Positions 1 to 8,973 of a stretch of 64,000 bases of DNA are shown one piece after another; positions within the stretch are counted from its first letter, which is position 1, and every line of letters starts with the position of its first letter. This DNA comes from Mesorhizobium loti (lineage in GTDB: Bacteria; Pseudomonadota; Alphaproteobacteria; Rhizobiales; Rhizobiaceae): assembly GCF_003148495.1 (NCBI RefSeq), contig NZ_QGGH01000001.1, positions 1,632,347 through 1,696,346 of the forward strand, written 5' to 3'. The translations under genes and the position numbers were made by a program. The notes beneath the pieces were generated by a model, which was given only the letters and a program-made list of their open reading frames with translations, did not search any database and was not told the DNA's origin.

Positions 1-2
1 AT

Positions 3-341
3 TTCAAGCTGCCGGTCTCGCTGGTCGTGCCGCAGGAGGGCGCCGTCGCCTGGCTCGACGCGTTTTCCATTCCGGTCGGCGCCAAGAACGTCGCCGGTGC
101 CGAGGCCTTCATCAACTACATGATCGACCCGAAATTCTACGTCGAATGGGTCACCAAGGTCGGCGCTCCAGTGTCGGCCAACACCAAGGCGGTGGAAGCG
201 CTGCCCGAGGATGCGTTCAACCGCAAGGTCATGGGTGACCCCGAAGTGGCCAAGCGCATCCAGTTCCAGGCGCCGATCACCGACGCGCAGCGCGAAGCCT
301 ATCTGGCGCTGTGGCAGCAGCTGAAGGTCGACGTGAAATAA
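3..341 (+). CDS. ABC transporter substrate-binding protein, PotD/PotF-like, C-terminal part
   Basis: The reading frame is open from the left edge and ends at 339-341, so only the last ~112 residues are present. The visible part has the features of the spermidine/putrescine-type periplasmic binding proteins: a P-x-EG-x3-W-x-D segment, IP-x-x-AKN, and a helix with FINYM. In the cell it would bind the substrate in the periplasm and deliver it to the two permeases that follow directly. A stem-loop lies between it and the first permease. Substrate is not determined; the neighbouring aconitase-X-type dehydratase suggests a hydroxyproline-like or other amino acid derivative (inference). Confidence 0.88.
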   Translation, partial: FKLPVSLVVPQEGAVAWLDAFSIPVGAKNVAGAEAFINYMIDPKFYVEWVTKVGAPVSANTKAVEALPEDAFNRKVMGDPEVAKRIQFQAPITDAQREAYLALWQQLKVDVK

Positions 342-356
342 AGCCGACATCCGGAT

Positions 357-379
357 CAGCCGGCGGTTCGCGCCGGCTG
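357..379 (+). promoter_or_regulatory. Intercistronic stem-loop after binding-protein gene
   Basis: CAGCCGGCG (357-365) pairs perfectly with CGCCGGCTG (371-379) around a five-base loop. It lies 15 bases after the binding-protein stop and before the permease start. No T-run follows, so it is more likely an mRNA-stabilising or differential-expression hairpin than a full terminator. Confidence 0.6.
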
Positions 380-407
380 GCACTTCAATCCTGGGGAGGA
401 GGGTATC

Positions 408-1271
408 ATGGCAGCTGCGACAGCATCGCGAAACGGGCTGAGATCGGCATTGCCGCTGCTGGCGCCGGCCTATCTCTGGCTGACGGTGGCGATCTTCCTG
501 CCGCTGTCCGCCATGGTCTTTTTCTCGTTCATGACCGAACTGCCGCTGTCGGGAAAGCCGTGGGCATTCACCCTTGGTAACTATGCCGCCTTCTTCTCGC
601 AAAGCCTTTATCTGACGCTGTTGCTGGCCTCGCTGCGCCTTGGCCTCGAAGTGACGTTGTGGTGCGTCGTCATCGGCTATCCCGCCGCTTACGTGCTCGC
701 CAAGGTGCTGAAAGGCCGCAGCCGCGAGGCGATCTTCCTGCTCGTCATCCTGCCGTTCTGGTCGAATGGGCTGGTGCGCATCTTTTCCTGGGCGATGGTG
801 CTGCGCGAAGGCGGCATCCTCGACACCGCGCTCAACGCCATGCTGCCGTTCAAGATCAACATCGACCTGATGTATTCCTATCCCGCCGTCATCATCGGGC
901 TGGTGCATTCCTACGTGCCCTACATGGTGCTGACCTGCTATCTCACGCTGCAGGCGATCGATGACTCGCTGATCGAGGCCGGGCGCTCGCTTGGCGCATC
1001 GCGGCTGCAGGTTTTGAAGCGAGTGATCATCCCGCTGTCGATGCCCGGATTGGTCGCGGGCGCGGCGCTGATCTTCGTGCCGGTCGTCGGCTCGTTCATG
1101 GAGCCGCGCATCCTCGGCGGCCGCACCGGCACCTTCTATGGCACGGTCATCGAGGACCAGTTCGTCGCGGTGTTCAACTGGCCGCTCGGTGCTGCGCTCT
1201 CCTTCATCCTGCTGGCCGTGGTGCTGGTCATCCTCGCAATTGCCTCGCCGGTGCTGCGGAGGGCTGCGTGA
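408..1271 (+). CDS. ABC transporter permease, PotB-like
   Basis: Inner-membrane permease of 287 residues with about six hydrophobic segments. The EAA loop that contacts the ATPase is visible around residues 189-212 (E-A-G-R-S-L-G-A-S, then P-L-S-M-P-G). It is preceded by a good ribosome-binding site (GGGGAGGAGGG, 391-401). The stop TGA overlaps the ATG of the next gene, which indicates translational coupling. It pairs with the next permease in a type I importer of the spermidine/putrescine/ferric/thiamine class; the exact substrate is unknown. Confidence 0.92.
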   Translation: MAAATASRNGLRSALPLLAPAYLWLTVAIFLPLSAMVFFSFMTELPLSGKPWAFTLGNYAAFFSQSLYLTLLLASLRLGLEVTLWCVVIGYPAAYVLAKVLKGRSREAIFLLVILPFWSNGLVRIFSWAMVLREGGILDTALNAMLPFKINIDLMYSYPAVIIGLVHSYVPYMVLTCYLTLQAIDDSLIEAGRSLGASRLQVLKRVIIPLSMPGLVAGAALIFVPVVGSFMEPRILGGRTGTFYGTVIEDQFVAVFNWPLGAALSFILLAVVLVILAIASPVLRRAA

Positions 1272-2059
1272 TGGCAACGACCCGCATCCTCGAATGGCTC
1301 GGCCGCCTCTATATCTTGCTGCTGCTCGCCTTTCTTTATCTGCCGATCATCATCATGGCACTGATGTCGTTCAACGTCTCGCCCTTCTACCAATTGCCGT
1401 TCGAATGGACGACCGAATGGTATGCCTCGCTGTGGCAGAACGACCAGCTGATCGCGGCGACCTGGAACAGCGTCGAGATCGCCGTCATTACGACCGTCAT
1501 CTGCGTCGTGCTCGGCTCGGCGGCTTCGTTGGCGCTCTATCGCTATGAGTTCCGCGGCAAGAAGTTCCTGCAGGCGCTGCTGTTTCCGCCGATCGCCATA
1601 CCGTGGCTGATCACCGGCACGGCAATGCTGATCTTCTTCTTCGGCGTCGGCATCGGCCGCGGCCTGCATGCGATCCTGCTCGGCCATGTCGCGCTGGCGC
1701 TGCCCTATGTCATCGTCGTCGTCTCGGCGCGGCTGCAGACCTTCGCGCCGGAGCTGGAAGAGGCGGCCCGCTCGCTCGGCGCCAACCAGTGGCAAGTGAC
1801 AAGGCGCGTCACGCTGCCGTGGATCATGCCCGGCGTCATTGCCGGCGGGCTGTTTGCGTTTGCCGTCTCGTTCGACCAGTTCGTGGTGTCCTATTTCCTG
1901 GCGACGCCGGGGCAGACGACGCTGCCGGTCGAAATCTATGCCGCGATCCGCAAGGGGTTCACGCCCGAGATCAATGCGGTGTCGACAATCATCATTGTCG
2001 TGTCGATGGCGCTGATGCTGCTCACGGCGCGCTTCTTCAAATTCGGCGGAGAAAAATAA
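1271..2059 (+). CDS. ABC transporter permease, PotC-like
   Basis: Second inner-membrane permease, 262 residues. The EAA loop lies near residues 162-183 (EEAARSLGAN then LPWIMPG). The ATG at 1271 overlaps the previous stop (TGATG); a GTG immediately before it (1268) is a possible alternative start. Its TAA overlaps the ATG of the ATPase gene by one base, so the three genes are coupled. Family members form the heterodimeric membrane channel with the PotB-type partner. Confidence 0.92.
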   Translation: MATTRILEWLGRLYILLLLAFLYLPIIIMALMSFNVSPFYQLPFEWTTEWYASLWQNDQLIAATWNSVEIAVITTVICVVLGSAASLALYRYEFRGKKFLQALLFPPIAIPWLITGTAMLIFFFGVGIGRGLHAILLGHVALALPYVIVVVSARLQTFAPELEEAARSLGANQWQVTRRVTLPWIMPGVIAGGLFAFAVSFDQFVVSYFLATPGQTTLPVEIYAAIRKGFTPEINAVSTIIIVVSMALMLLTARFFKFGGEK

Positions 2060-3123
2060 TGGCCGGCGTTCAGGTATCGAATGTCTCGCGCAGCTTTGGC
2101 GCGCACAAGGCGCTGGACGATGTTTCCATCGACTTCGCCGATGGTGGTTTCTATGCGCTGCTGGGGCCATCGGGCAGCGGCAAGACCACGCTTCTCAGGC
2201 AGATCGCCGGCTTCGATTTTCCCGACTCAGGCCGCATCGCCATCGGCGGCGAGAGCGTCGAGCGGGTGCCGGTCGAAAAGCGACGCATCGGCATGGTGTT
2301 CCAGAACTATGCGCTGTTTCCCAACATGAGCGTCGCCGACAATGTCGCCTTCGGCCTGTCCGTGCGCGGTGAGGCCAAGGCAGTGATTGCGACGGAGGTG
2401 CAGCGCGCGCTCGCCCTGGTGCAGCTCGGCAAGCTCGGCGGCCGCCGCCCACACCAACTCTCCGGCGGCCAGCGCCAGCGTGTGGCTCTCGCCCGCGCGA
2501 TCGTCACCAAGCCGCGCGTGCTGCTGCTCGACGAGCCGCTCGGCGCGCTCGACAAGGCGCTGCGCGTCGACATGCAGATCGAGCTCAAGCGCATCCAGCG
2601 CGAGATCGGCATCACCACCATCTTCGTCACCCACGACCAGGAAGAAGCGCTGACGATGAGCGACCGCATCGGCATATTGCGCGACGGCAGGCTGGTGCAG
2701 GAAGGGCCGCCGGAGGAGATCTATAACAGGCCGAAGAGCGAGTTCGCCGCCACCTTCCTGGGCGACGCCAATATCTTTCGCGGCGATACGACGGGCAATG
2801 GCATCCGGCTGGCGGACGGCACAGCGATTGCCGCCGGCGCGGGTGCGACGCTTGCAGCCGGCGCCAAGGCGAGCTGCGCCGTGCGGCCCGAACGCATCCG
2901 CATCGCCACGGATGCCGGAGCGCCGGATGGTAACGCCAACATTCTCAAGGGGCAGGTCTCCAAGCGCATCTTCGCCGGCAACAACAGCACTTATTTCGTC
3001 GAGCGTGCGGGGCAGACGCTGAAGGTGATCGTGCAGAACACCGGCATGGAACGGCTGGCGGAGGGCCAGGATGTCGTGCTGCGCTGGTCGCCTGAGAGCA
3101 CGGTGTTGATCGCGGCGAACTGA
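2059..3123 (+). CDS. ABC transporter ATP-binding protein, PotA-like
   Basis: Cytoplasmic ATPase of 354 residues. Walker A GPSGSGKTT at residues 36-44, Q-loop VFQNYALFP, signature LSGGQ at about 134-138, Walker B LLLDEP near 155-160, and switch histidine at about 192 (THDQEE). The C-terminal ~110 residues form a TOBE-type regulatory domain. The open frame extends upstream to 1603, but homology begins at the ATG at 2059, which overlaps the permease stop. All catalytic motifs are intact, in contrast to the second importer of this window. Confidence 0.94.
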   Translation: MAGVQVSNVSRSFGAHKALDDVSIDFADGGFYALLGPSGSGKTTLLRQIAGFDFPDSGRIAIGGESVERVPVEKRRIGMVFQNYALFPNMSVADNVAFGLSVRGEAKAVIATEVQRALALVQLGKLGGRRPHQLSGGQRQRVALARAIVTKPRVLLLDEPLGALDKALRVDMQIELKRIQREIGITTIFVTHDQEEALTMSDRIGILRDGRLVQEGPPEEIYNRPKSEFAATFLGDANIFRGDTTGNGIRLADGTAIAAGAGATLAAGAKASCAVRPERIRIATDAGAPDGNANILKGQVSKRIFAGNNSTYFVERAGQTLKVIVQNTGMERLAEGQDVVLRWSPESTVLIAAN

Positions 3124-3186
3124 TCCCCCGGGTCTTGCCATACTGTTCGCAATCGGGGACAGCATAGAGGGGCAAGAGCCCGGAGC

Positions 3187-4443
3187 ATGCCGATGACCTT
3201 GGAGCTGAATGCGCGGGACCGATCCATGCTCGACGGCGAGCAGGGCCCGTCCGCAGCCGCCGCCATGAAAATCCTGGTCGCGTTTTCCAATGCGGTCGGG
3301 GCAGACAGCCTGCTCGATATTTCCGGCGCCCATATCGATGGTTGTCTCTTCCACGGCAAGGCGGGGCTCGATTTCGTCGAACGGCTGGTCGAGGGCGGTG
3401 GCCGCGTCCAGGTGCTGACGACATTGAACGTCGGCTCTTTCGATCTCATCCATCCCGGCATGGTGAAGATGCCGGCGGCGGAAGAGGTGCCGGCGCGGCG
3501 GCTGATGAAGGCGCATCTGGAGCTCGGCTGCCAGGCGACCTTCACTTGCGCGCCTTACCAGACGCGGTTCCGGCCGAGTTTTGGCGAGCAGATCGCCTGG
3601 GGCGAATCCAACGCCATCGTCTTTGCCAATTCGGTGATCGGCGCGCGCACCAACCGCTATGGCGATTTCATCGATCTGTGCTGCGCCATGACCGGGCGCG
3701 CGCCGGCCTGGGGCCTGCATCTGAGCGAGAACCGGCGTGGCCGGATCTTGTTTGAGCTGGATGTTCCGGACCCCGAGCCGAGCGACAGCCTGTTCGTCGG
3801 CGTTGGGCTGATCATCGGGCAAGCGAGTGGCGACCGGATTCCGGTGATCACAGGCCTGCCGCGGCCGCGCGACGAGGACCAGCTGAAGGCGCTGGGGGCA
3901 GCGGCGGCAACGACCGGCGCGGTGGCGCTGTTCCATGCGGTCGGCGTCACGCCGGAAGCAAGCACGCTCGATGAGGCGTTCCAGGGCCATGCGCCTGACG
4001 AGACGATCCGTATCAGCCGCGCCGATATCGGCCATGCGCTGGCCAGGCTGTCTGGCGTACCGGACGGTGCGCCGCTGGCGGCCGTGTCGCTCGGCACGCC
4101 GCATTTTTCGCATCAGGAATGGATGCGGCTGTTGCCGTTGCTGCGCGAGGTAGCGCCGGGCAGGCGCATTCCGATCTATGTCAACACCGGGCGCGCGACC
4201 CTGACGCGACTGCAGGAGGAGGGCGCGCTAGCCGGCATGGAGGCGTTCGGTCTGATCCCGGTCGCAGACACCTGCACCTATGTCACGTCGATTCTGGAAC
4301 GCCTTGACGGCGTGGTGATGACCAATTCCGGCAAATGGGCGCACTACGCGCCCGGCAATATCGGTGTGTCCGTCGCCTTCGCCGAGATGAAGGATTGCAT
4401 CCGCTCCGCTGCGGTAGGGTATGTCGTGCGGAGCGCCTCATGA
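3187..4443 (+). CDS. Aconitase X catalytic-domain protein (large subunit)
   Basis: 418-residue protein of the aconitase X family (DUF521). Such proteins, with a small swivel subunit, act as cis-3-hydroxy-L-proline dehydratase or related dehydratases and bind an iron-sulfur cluster or iron. Candidate ligand cysteines are visible in the segments ATFTCAPY and ADTCTYV, and the C-terminal segment NSGKWAHYAPG is typical. It is 63 bases after the ATPase gene and overlaps the next gene (ATGA at 4440), the usual arrangement of split AcnX. The nearby importer may take up the substrate. A second ATG at 3193 is an alternative start. Confidence 0.85.
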   Translation: MPMTLELNARDRSMLDGEQGPSAAAAMKILVAFSNAVGADSLLDISGAHIDGCLFHGKAGLDFVERLVEGGGRVQVLTTLNVGSFDLIHPGMVKMPAAEEVPARRLMKAHLELGCQATFTCAPYQTRFRPSFGEQIAWGESNAIVFANSVIGARTNRYGDFIDLCCAMTGRAPAWGLHLSENRRGRILFELDVPDPEPSDSLFVGVGLIIGQASGDRIPVITGLPRPRDEDQLKALGAAAATTGAVALFHAVGVTPEASTLDEAFQGHAPDETIRISRADIGHALARLSGVPDGAPLAAVSLGTPHFSHQEWMRLLPLLREVAPGRRIPIYVNTGRATLTRLQEEGALAGMEAFGLIPVADTCTYVTSILERLDGVVMTNSGKWAHYAPGNIGVSVAFAEMKDCIRSAAVGYVVRSAS

Positions 4444-4898
4444 CGCGGCCGGTGCAACGAACCGGCACCTTCCAGCTGACCGGCGAGGCCGAGGGCCTGG
4501 CTTTGGTGTTTTCGCAGCCACTCAGCTTCTGGGGCGGCATCGATGCCGAGACCGGCGACATAACAGATCATTCGCATCCCGGCCTTGGCCAGAATGTCGC
4601 CGGCAAGATCCTGGTCATGCCCAGCGGGCGCGGCTCGTCGTCTTCATCCTCGGTCCTGGCCGAGGCGATCCGCAGGGGCACGGCGCCGGCCGGTATCCTT
4701 CTGGAGCGGCCGGACCCGATCCTGGCGGTCGGTGCCATAGTTGCCGAATTTCTCTACGAGATCCGCATGCCGCTGGTGGTGTGCGACATTGCCGGCATAG
4801 CCTCCGGCGACGGGATAGCAATCGGCACTGGCGTGGATGGTCGGGCGATCGTTACGATTCAACCCGCCATCAATCCAGCAGTACCGCGCCACTCGTAG
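4440..4898 (+). CDS. Aconitase X swivel-domain protein (small subunit, DUF126)
   Basis: 152 residues. The hallmark is the serine-rich loop PSGRGSSSSSS that sits at the active site of the small AcnX subunit, followed by the VLAEAI helix. It starts at an ATG overlapping the stop of the large subunit, so the two are translationally coupled and should form a heterodimer. Together they probably dehydrate a hydroxy acid such as cis-3-hydroxyproline; the exact substrate cannot be read from sequence. Confidence 0.85.
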   Translation: MTRPVQRTGTFQLTGEAEGLALVFSQPLSFWGGIDAETGDITDHSHPGLGQNVAGKILVMPSGRGSSSSSSVLAEAIRRGTAPAGILLERPDPILAVGAIVAEFLYEIRMPLVVCDIAGIASGDGIAIGTGVDGRAIVTIQPAINPAVPRHS

Positions 4899-5031
4899 GC
4901 GGCGATCGCGCCCCCGCTGGTCGCGCCGGTGTTCGTTGAGATTGGACCGTCGCACGGTGGGTGGCACCACCAACGAGATGCGCGACCTGGCAAGCGCGCT
5001 CTATCTCTATTCAGAAACGAAAAGCTGTTGC

Positions 5032-6060
5032 TCAGATCTCCGGGATGTTCTCCTTGAAGATCACCTGCAGCCTTGGCTGGTGCAATTCATAGGGCAATCC
5101 TCTGACCGCATGGGTCAGAGTGTTGAGCGCTTCGCGGGCCTCGACGCGCGGGTTCTGGTCGATCACCGCGTCGAGCGTGCCGTCGAGCAGAAGGTCCTTG
5201 GTGCCGTCCGTCACCTCATGGCCGAGGAAGACCATGGACTGCGCGCGGCCGCGCTCCTTGAGCGCGCGGGCGATGCCGGTGTTGCCGGCGCCGACATTGT
5301 AGATCGCGGCAAGATCGGGATGCCGCTCCAGCAGGGCGGACGCTTCCGAATAGGCCTTCTCGCGGTCGTCGAGCATTTCACGCATCTCGACGATCTGCAG
5401 ATTGGGCGATTCCTCCGTCAGGATATGGCGGAATCCCATCTCGCGTTCTTCGTGGCCGCGATAGGACAGCGAGCCGGCGAACAGCGCCACCTTGCCCGGA
5501 CGGCCTGATCCCATGAAGCGGTTGAGCAGATAGCCGGCCAGCCGCCCGGCGGCCCGGTTGTCGATGCCGATATAGGCGACCCTGGGCACATGCAGGATGT
5601 CTGAGGCGATGGTCACCACCTTGATGTCGTTGGCCGACAGCGAGCGGATCGCCTCGCGCACCGTTGGATGGTCGAGCGCGATGACGCCGACGCCTTGCGT
5701 CTGTCCGCGCAGATCCTGCAGCAGGCGGGCGAGACCGTCCGGGTTGAAGCCTTCGATGGTGGCAATGTGTACATCGAGGTCGGGCCGTGACTGCGCCTGC
5801 GCCTCGATCTGGCGGTGCAGCATCTTGATGAAGGAATTGGTGCCGGCGGGCAGCGCGAAGTCGAGCCGGATGACATCGCCCGGCAAGGGCCGCGGCGGCG
5901 CTCCGTTCGGGCTTTCGGCGATATAGCCAAGGCGCTGCGCCATTTCGAGCACGATTTCGCGCGTGCGCGCTCGCACGCCGGGGCGGTTGTTGAGCACGCG
6001 GTCGACGGTGGCGGCGGAAACGCCGGCTTCCCGGGCTATGTCAGTCAGGGTGGAACGCAC
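5032..6060 (-). CDS. LacI-family transcriptional regulator
   Basis: 342 residues. An N-terminal LacI helix-turn-helix (TLTDIAREAGVS, then ATVDRVLNNRPGVR) covers residues 3-35, followed by a periplasmic-binding-protein-like effector domain. It is divergent from the CUT1 importer gene at 6418, which it most likely controls. The C-terminal domain is of the sugar-binding type. The start ATG at 6060 is supported by the position of the DNA-binding domain at the very N terminus. Effector unknown, probably the sugar or polyol carried by the neighbouring importer. Confidence 0.92.
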   Translation of the reverse strand: MRSTLTDIAREAGVSAATVDRVLNNRPGVRARTREIVLEMAQRLGYIAESPNGAPPRPLPGDVIRLDFALPAGTNSFIKMLHRQIEAQAQSRPDLDVHIATIEGFNPDGLARLLQDLRGQTQGVGVIALDHPTVREAIRSLSANDIKVVTIASDILHVPRVAYIGIDNRAAGRLAGYLLNRFMGSGRPGKVALFAGSLSYRGHEEREMGFRHILTEESPNLQIVEMREMLDDREKAYSEASALLERHPDLAAIYNVGAGNTGIARALKERGRAQSMVFLGHEVTDGTKDLLLDGTLDAVIDQNPRVEAREALNTLTHAVRGLPYELHQPRLQVIFKENIPEI

Positions 6061-6417
6061 CGTCTTTCATCTCCTCAACGCATCAGGATCACGCAATGCC
6101 GGCAGCCCGTCTGACGGCGATGGCTGCCTGTCCTCGGCGATTCTGATGGGAAATGATGTATCCGGCCTTGGCCGAAGCGCAAGCCGTTGGGCTAAATCAA
6201 GTCGTCCGGCACGGCTATTCCAGGATGGGAAGATACATTTCCCATCAAATCGAGGCATATGGAGCGGTATGTGGACCCAGGCATGACGCATTTCCTCGCC
6301 TCATTGCGATGTTGTGAGGTATTTTGATTATTTATGATGTTGACAGCCTTCCGATACTGCCGTCAATATCCCTCATGGGCTCGTGGAGGAAACGTGGGCC
6401 CTGAGGGAGGAATTCCA
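6061..6417. promoter_or_regulatory. Divergent intergenic region with repeated GATGGGAA motifs and a promoter
   Basis: This 357-bp region separates the LacI gene from the CUT1 operon. GATGGGAAAT occurs at 6145-6154 and inverted (ATTTCCCATC) at 6237-6246, with a related GATGGGAAGAT at 6224-6234; the two long arms GATGGGAAATG(AT)GTATC and GATACATTTCCCATC are almost complementary over 15 bases. A sigma-70-like promoter for the operon is visible: TTGACA at 6340-6345 and CAATAT at 6364-6369, 18 bases apart. The repeats are candidate regulator sites; this is an inference. Confidence 0.5.
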
Positions 6418-8031
6418 ATGTCTGATCTGATCCGCATATCGCGACGCCGATTGCTGACGTCCGGAGGAAAGGCGGCGGTGTTCGTGGCCGCCACAGGTAT
6501 CGCACCGCAATTCATTCGTCCCGGCCGCGCCTATGCGGCCGACGCGCTGGCGCCAGGCATGATTGGCGGCCCGACGGGCTTCGATGGGGCCGAGCGCTAC
6601 CAGTATGGCGCCGACACGCCGGAAGGCCGCGCCATCGAGGCGGCCAAGGCGCTGAAGGGTGCCGGCAAGGCGCCGGCCAAGATCGTGCTCGGCCTGTCCG
6701 ATGGCTCGATCGGCCAGCTCACACAGCCGTTTCCGGCCGGCGCGCCGTCGATCAAGGACCTGTGGGAAAAGGAGACCGGCATCCCGATCGAAATCGTCGG
6801 TCTGCCGAATGGCCAGGAATTCACCAAGACGATGCAGGACATCTCCACCAAGGGTGGGGCCTACGACATCTATTCGACCGAATGGAACCGCCTCGGCGAC
6901 CTCGCCGAAACCGGCGGCATCGCCAAGCTCGATGATTTTGTCGCGCAGTACAAGCCCGAGTGGGATGATCCGGTGACCGGCTATGTCAATGGCGCCAAGG
7001 GCGTGTCGCTGCTCAACAAATATCGCGGCTCGAACTATGGCGTGTCGCTGGACGGCGACTTCCAGACCTGGGTCTACCGCACCGATCTGTTCGGCGACGA
7101 AGCCGAGAAGAAAGCCTTCAAGGACAAGTACGGCTACGATCTGGCGCCGCCGAAGACCTGGAAGCAGCATGGCGACATCGCCGCCTTCTTCCAGCGTCCC
7201 GACAAGGGTCTGTTCGGGTCGACCGATTTGCGCAACCAGGGCTGGGGCTATACCAACTGGTATCAGCGCTATGTTTCGATGGCCTCGCCCAACCAGTTCC
7301 TGTTTGGCGATGACGGCAAGCCGATGATCAATTCCGAGCAAGGCATCGCTGCCACCAACGAATATGTCGCGTCGCTCGCGCATCATTCGCCGGATGCGAT
7401 CTCCTGGGGCTGGCCGGAACAGTACGGCAATTTCGCCAAGGGCGGCGCGGCGATGACCTGCGCCTTCTCCAACCTGCCGAAATTCCTCGACAATGCCGGT
7501 AACAAGGACTCGGCTGTCACCGGCAAGATCGGCTCGATGCTGCCGCCCGGCCGCGAGATCGACGGCAAGCTGATCAGCCGTTCCGTGCTGTGGTTCTCGC
7601 TGACCGGCATGGTCTCGGCGCAGTCGAAAAACCAGGAGGTCGCCTATCTCCTGCTGCAATGGCTGGGCTCTGCCCGCATCTACGCCTGGATGAGCGCCAA
7701 CCCCGGCGGTTATCTCGACCCGTTCCGACTGTCGGATTTCTCCGATCCGCTGGTGCGCCAGACCTATCATGCCTACCACATGGACGTGGTGCGCGAGACG
7801 GTGGCGCGCACCGTGCCGACCATCAACTATCCCGGCGCAACAGCCTTCCACAATGCGCTCGACGAGAACCTCATGGCGGCGCTGACCAAGGCCAAGACAT
7901 CCGAGCAGGCGATGGCCGACACCGAGGCCGAGTGGAAGAAGATCGCCCGGCGCACCGGCGAGGACAAGCTGCTCGAAGCCATCAAGACCAACAAGGAGGC
8001 CTGGCCGACAGTTCTCGATCCAATCGTCTGA
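6418..8031 (+). CDS. Extracellular solute-binding protein of a CUT1-type importer, Tat signal
   Basis: 537 residues from the ATG at 6418, which follows a clear GAGGGAGG ribosome-binding site; an in-frame ATG at 6334 lies upstream of it and overlaps the promoter, so it is not preferred. The N terminus carries a twin-arginine motif S-R-R-R-L-L (residues 8-13), a hydrophobic stretch and a cleavage site AYA-A at about residue 40, so it is exported folded. The size is large for a sugar-binding protein and similar to those that work with paired ATPases. It heads an operon with two permeases and two ATPases. Substrate probably a polyol or sugar derivative. Confidence 0.9.
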   Translation: MSDLIRISRRRLLTSGGKAAVFVAATGIAPQFIRPGRAYAADALAPGMIGGPTGFDGAERYQYGADTPEGRAIEAAKALKGAGKAPAKIVLGLSDGSIGQLTQPFPAGAPSIKDLWEKETGIPIEIVGLPNGQEFTKTMQDISTKGGAYDIYSTEWNRLGDLAETGGIAKLDDFVAQYKPEWDDPVTGYVNGAKGVSLLNKYRGSNYGVSLDGDFQTWVYRTDLFGDEAEKKAFKDKYGYDLAPPKTWKQHGDIAAFFQRPDKGLFGSTDLRNQGWGYTNWYQRYVSMASPNQFLFGDDGKPMINSEQGIAATNEYVASLAHHSPDAISWGWPEQYGNFAKGGAAMTCAFSNLPKFLDNAGNKDSAVTGKIGSMLPPGREIDGKLISRSVLWFSLTGMVSAQSKNQEVAYLLLQWLGSARIYAWMSANPGGYLDPFRLSDFSDPLVRQTYHAYHMDVVRETVARTVPTINYPGATAFHNALDENLMAALTKAKTSEQAMADTEAEWKKIARRTGEDKLLEAIKTNKEAWPTVLDPIV

Positions 8032-8055
8032 TCCATCTCCCTGGATCACATCGAA

Positions 8056-8083
8056 GGAGGGGAGGAGCCTGCTTCTCCCCTCC
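8056..8083 (+). promoter_or_regulatory. Intercistronic stem-loop after binding-protein gene
   Basis: GGAGGGGAG (8056-8064) and CTCCCCTCC (8075-8083) are perfectly complementary, with further pairing possible inside the loop. It lies between the binding-protein stop (8031) and the first permease (8113). It probably protects the upstream mRNA and lowers expression of the membrane genes. Confidence 0.6.
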
Positions 8084-8112
8084 GCCCACAACGCCACCAG
8101 CAAAGCCGCCAG

Positions 8113-8973
8113 ATGAAGCGTTCCATTCCTTTCGAGATCTTCCGCTACGCCGCGATCTTCGTGGCCATGGCGGTGACGCTGGTGCCGATCCTGTGGATGG
8201 TGTCGATGGCCTTCAAGCCGATCGCCGAATGGTCGGCGACCGGCGCCGACCTGACATGGTGGCCGAAGAACCCGACGCTCAGCAATTTCCGTTTCGTCTT
8301 CGGCGAGTCGACCAACAATCTGATCGTTGCGCTTGACCGCACCGCGCTGAAGCCGATCCTCTCATCGCTGCTGTCGGCGGTTTTCGGCACGGTGATCGCG
8401 ATGTCAGCGGGTACTGCCGCGGCTTACGGACTGTCGCGTTTCGGCTCCGGACAGAATCTGCCGCTGGCGCTGATCCAGCTCAGGCTGTTTCCGCCGATGG
8501 CGGTGATGATCCCGGTGATGATCATGTGGGCCTTCCTCAACTTCACCGACAGCTGGTGGGGATTGGCGCTGATCTACGGCATCGTCACCTTGCCGTTCGC
8601 CTTCTGGCTGATGAAGACCTTCTTCGACGACATGCCGCGCGAGATCGAGGAGGCGGCACTGGTCGAGGGCTGTTCGCGGCTGCGCGTCTTCACCCGCATC
8701 ACGCTGCCGATGATGCGCGCGCCGCTGGCCAGTGCCGCACTCTTCGTCTTCATCCTCAACTGGTCGGACTATCTGATCGCGCTGCTTCTGACGACGCGCG
8801 AATGGGTGACGATCCCGGTCTACATGGCTTCGCTGTCGTCCTCGATGACCGGGCAGCTCTATGGCGCCAAGGCGGCGCTTGGCCTCATCGCGGCGGTGCC
8901 GCCGGTCATCATGGGCATCGCCATCCAGCGCCATCTGGTGCGCGGACTGACTTTCGGGGCGCTCAAGCAATGA
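8113..8973 (+). CDS. CUT1 ABC transporter permease, MalG-like
   Basis: 286-residue inner-membrane protein with six hydrophobic segments. The EAA loop is visible near residues 178-205 ([10 protein letters not shown], then LPMMRAP). MalG-type permeases of the CUT1 family carry this loop toward the C terminus. Its TGA overlaps the ATG of the next permease (ATGA at 8970). Gene order here is unusual in that the MalG-type subunit precedes the MalF-type one. Confidence 0.92.
   Translation: MKRSIPFEIFRYAAIFVAMAVTLVPILWMVSMAFKPIAEWSATGADLTWWPKNPTLSNFRFVFGESTNNLIVALDRTALKPILSSLLSAVFGTVIAMSAGTAAAYGLSRFGSGQNLPLALIQLRLFPPMAVMIPVMIMWAFLNFTDSWWGLALIYGIVTLPFAFWLMKTFFDDMPREIEEAALVEGCSRLRVFTRITLPMMRAPLASAALFVFILNWSDYLIALLLTTREWVTIPVYMASLSSSMTGQLYGAKAALGLIAAVPPVIMGIAIQRHLVRGLTFGALKQ

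Noticed and set aside
2227..4113. Long minus-strand open frame opposite the ATPase and AcnX genes
   Set aside because: Arg/Ala/His-rich translation with no recognisable domain; it is the antisense of GC-rich coding DNA with well-supported plus-strand genes.
4899..5031. Possible coding remnant between the swivel subunit and the LacI gene
   Set aside because: Only 133 bases; no convincing homology or start was found.
6373..8103. 576-residue minus-strand open frame opposite the CUT1 binding-protein gene
   Set aside because: Antisense shadow; the plus strand has a Tat signal, ribosome-binding site and family features.
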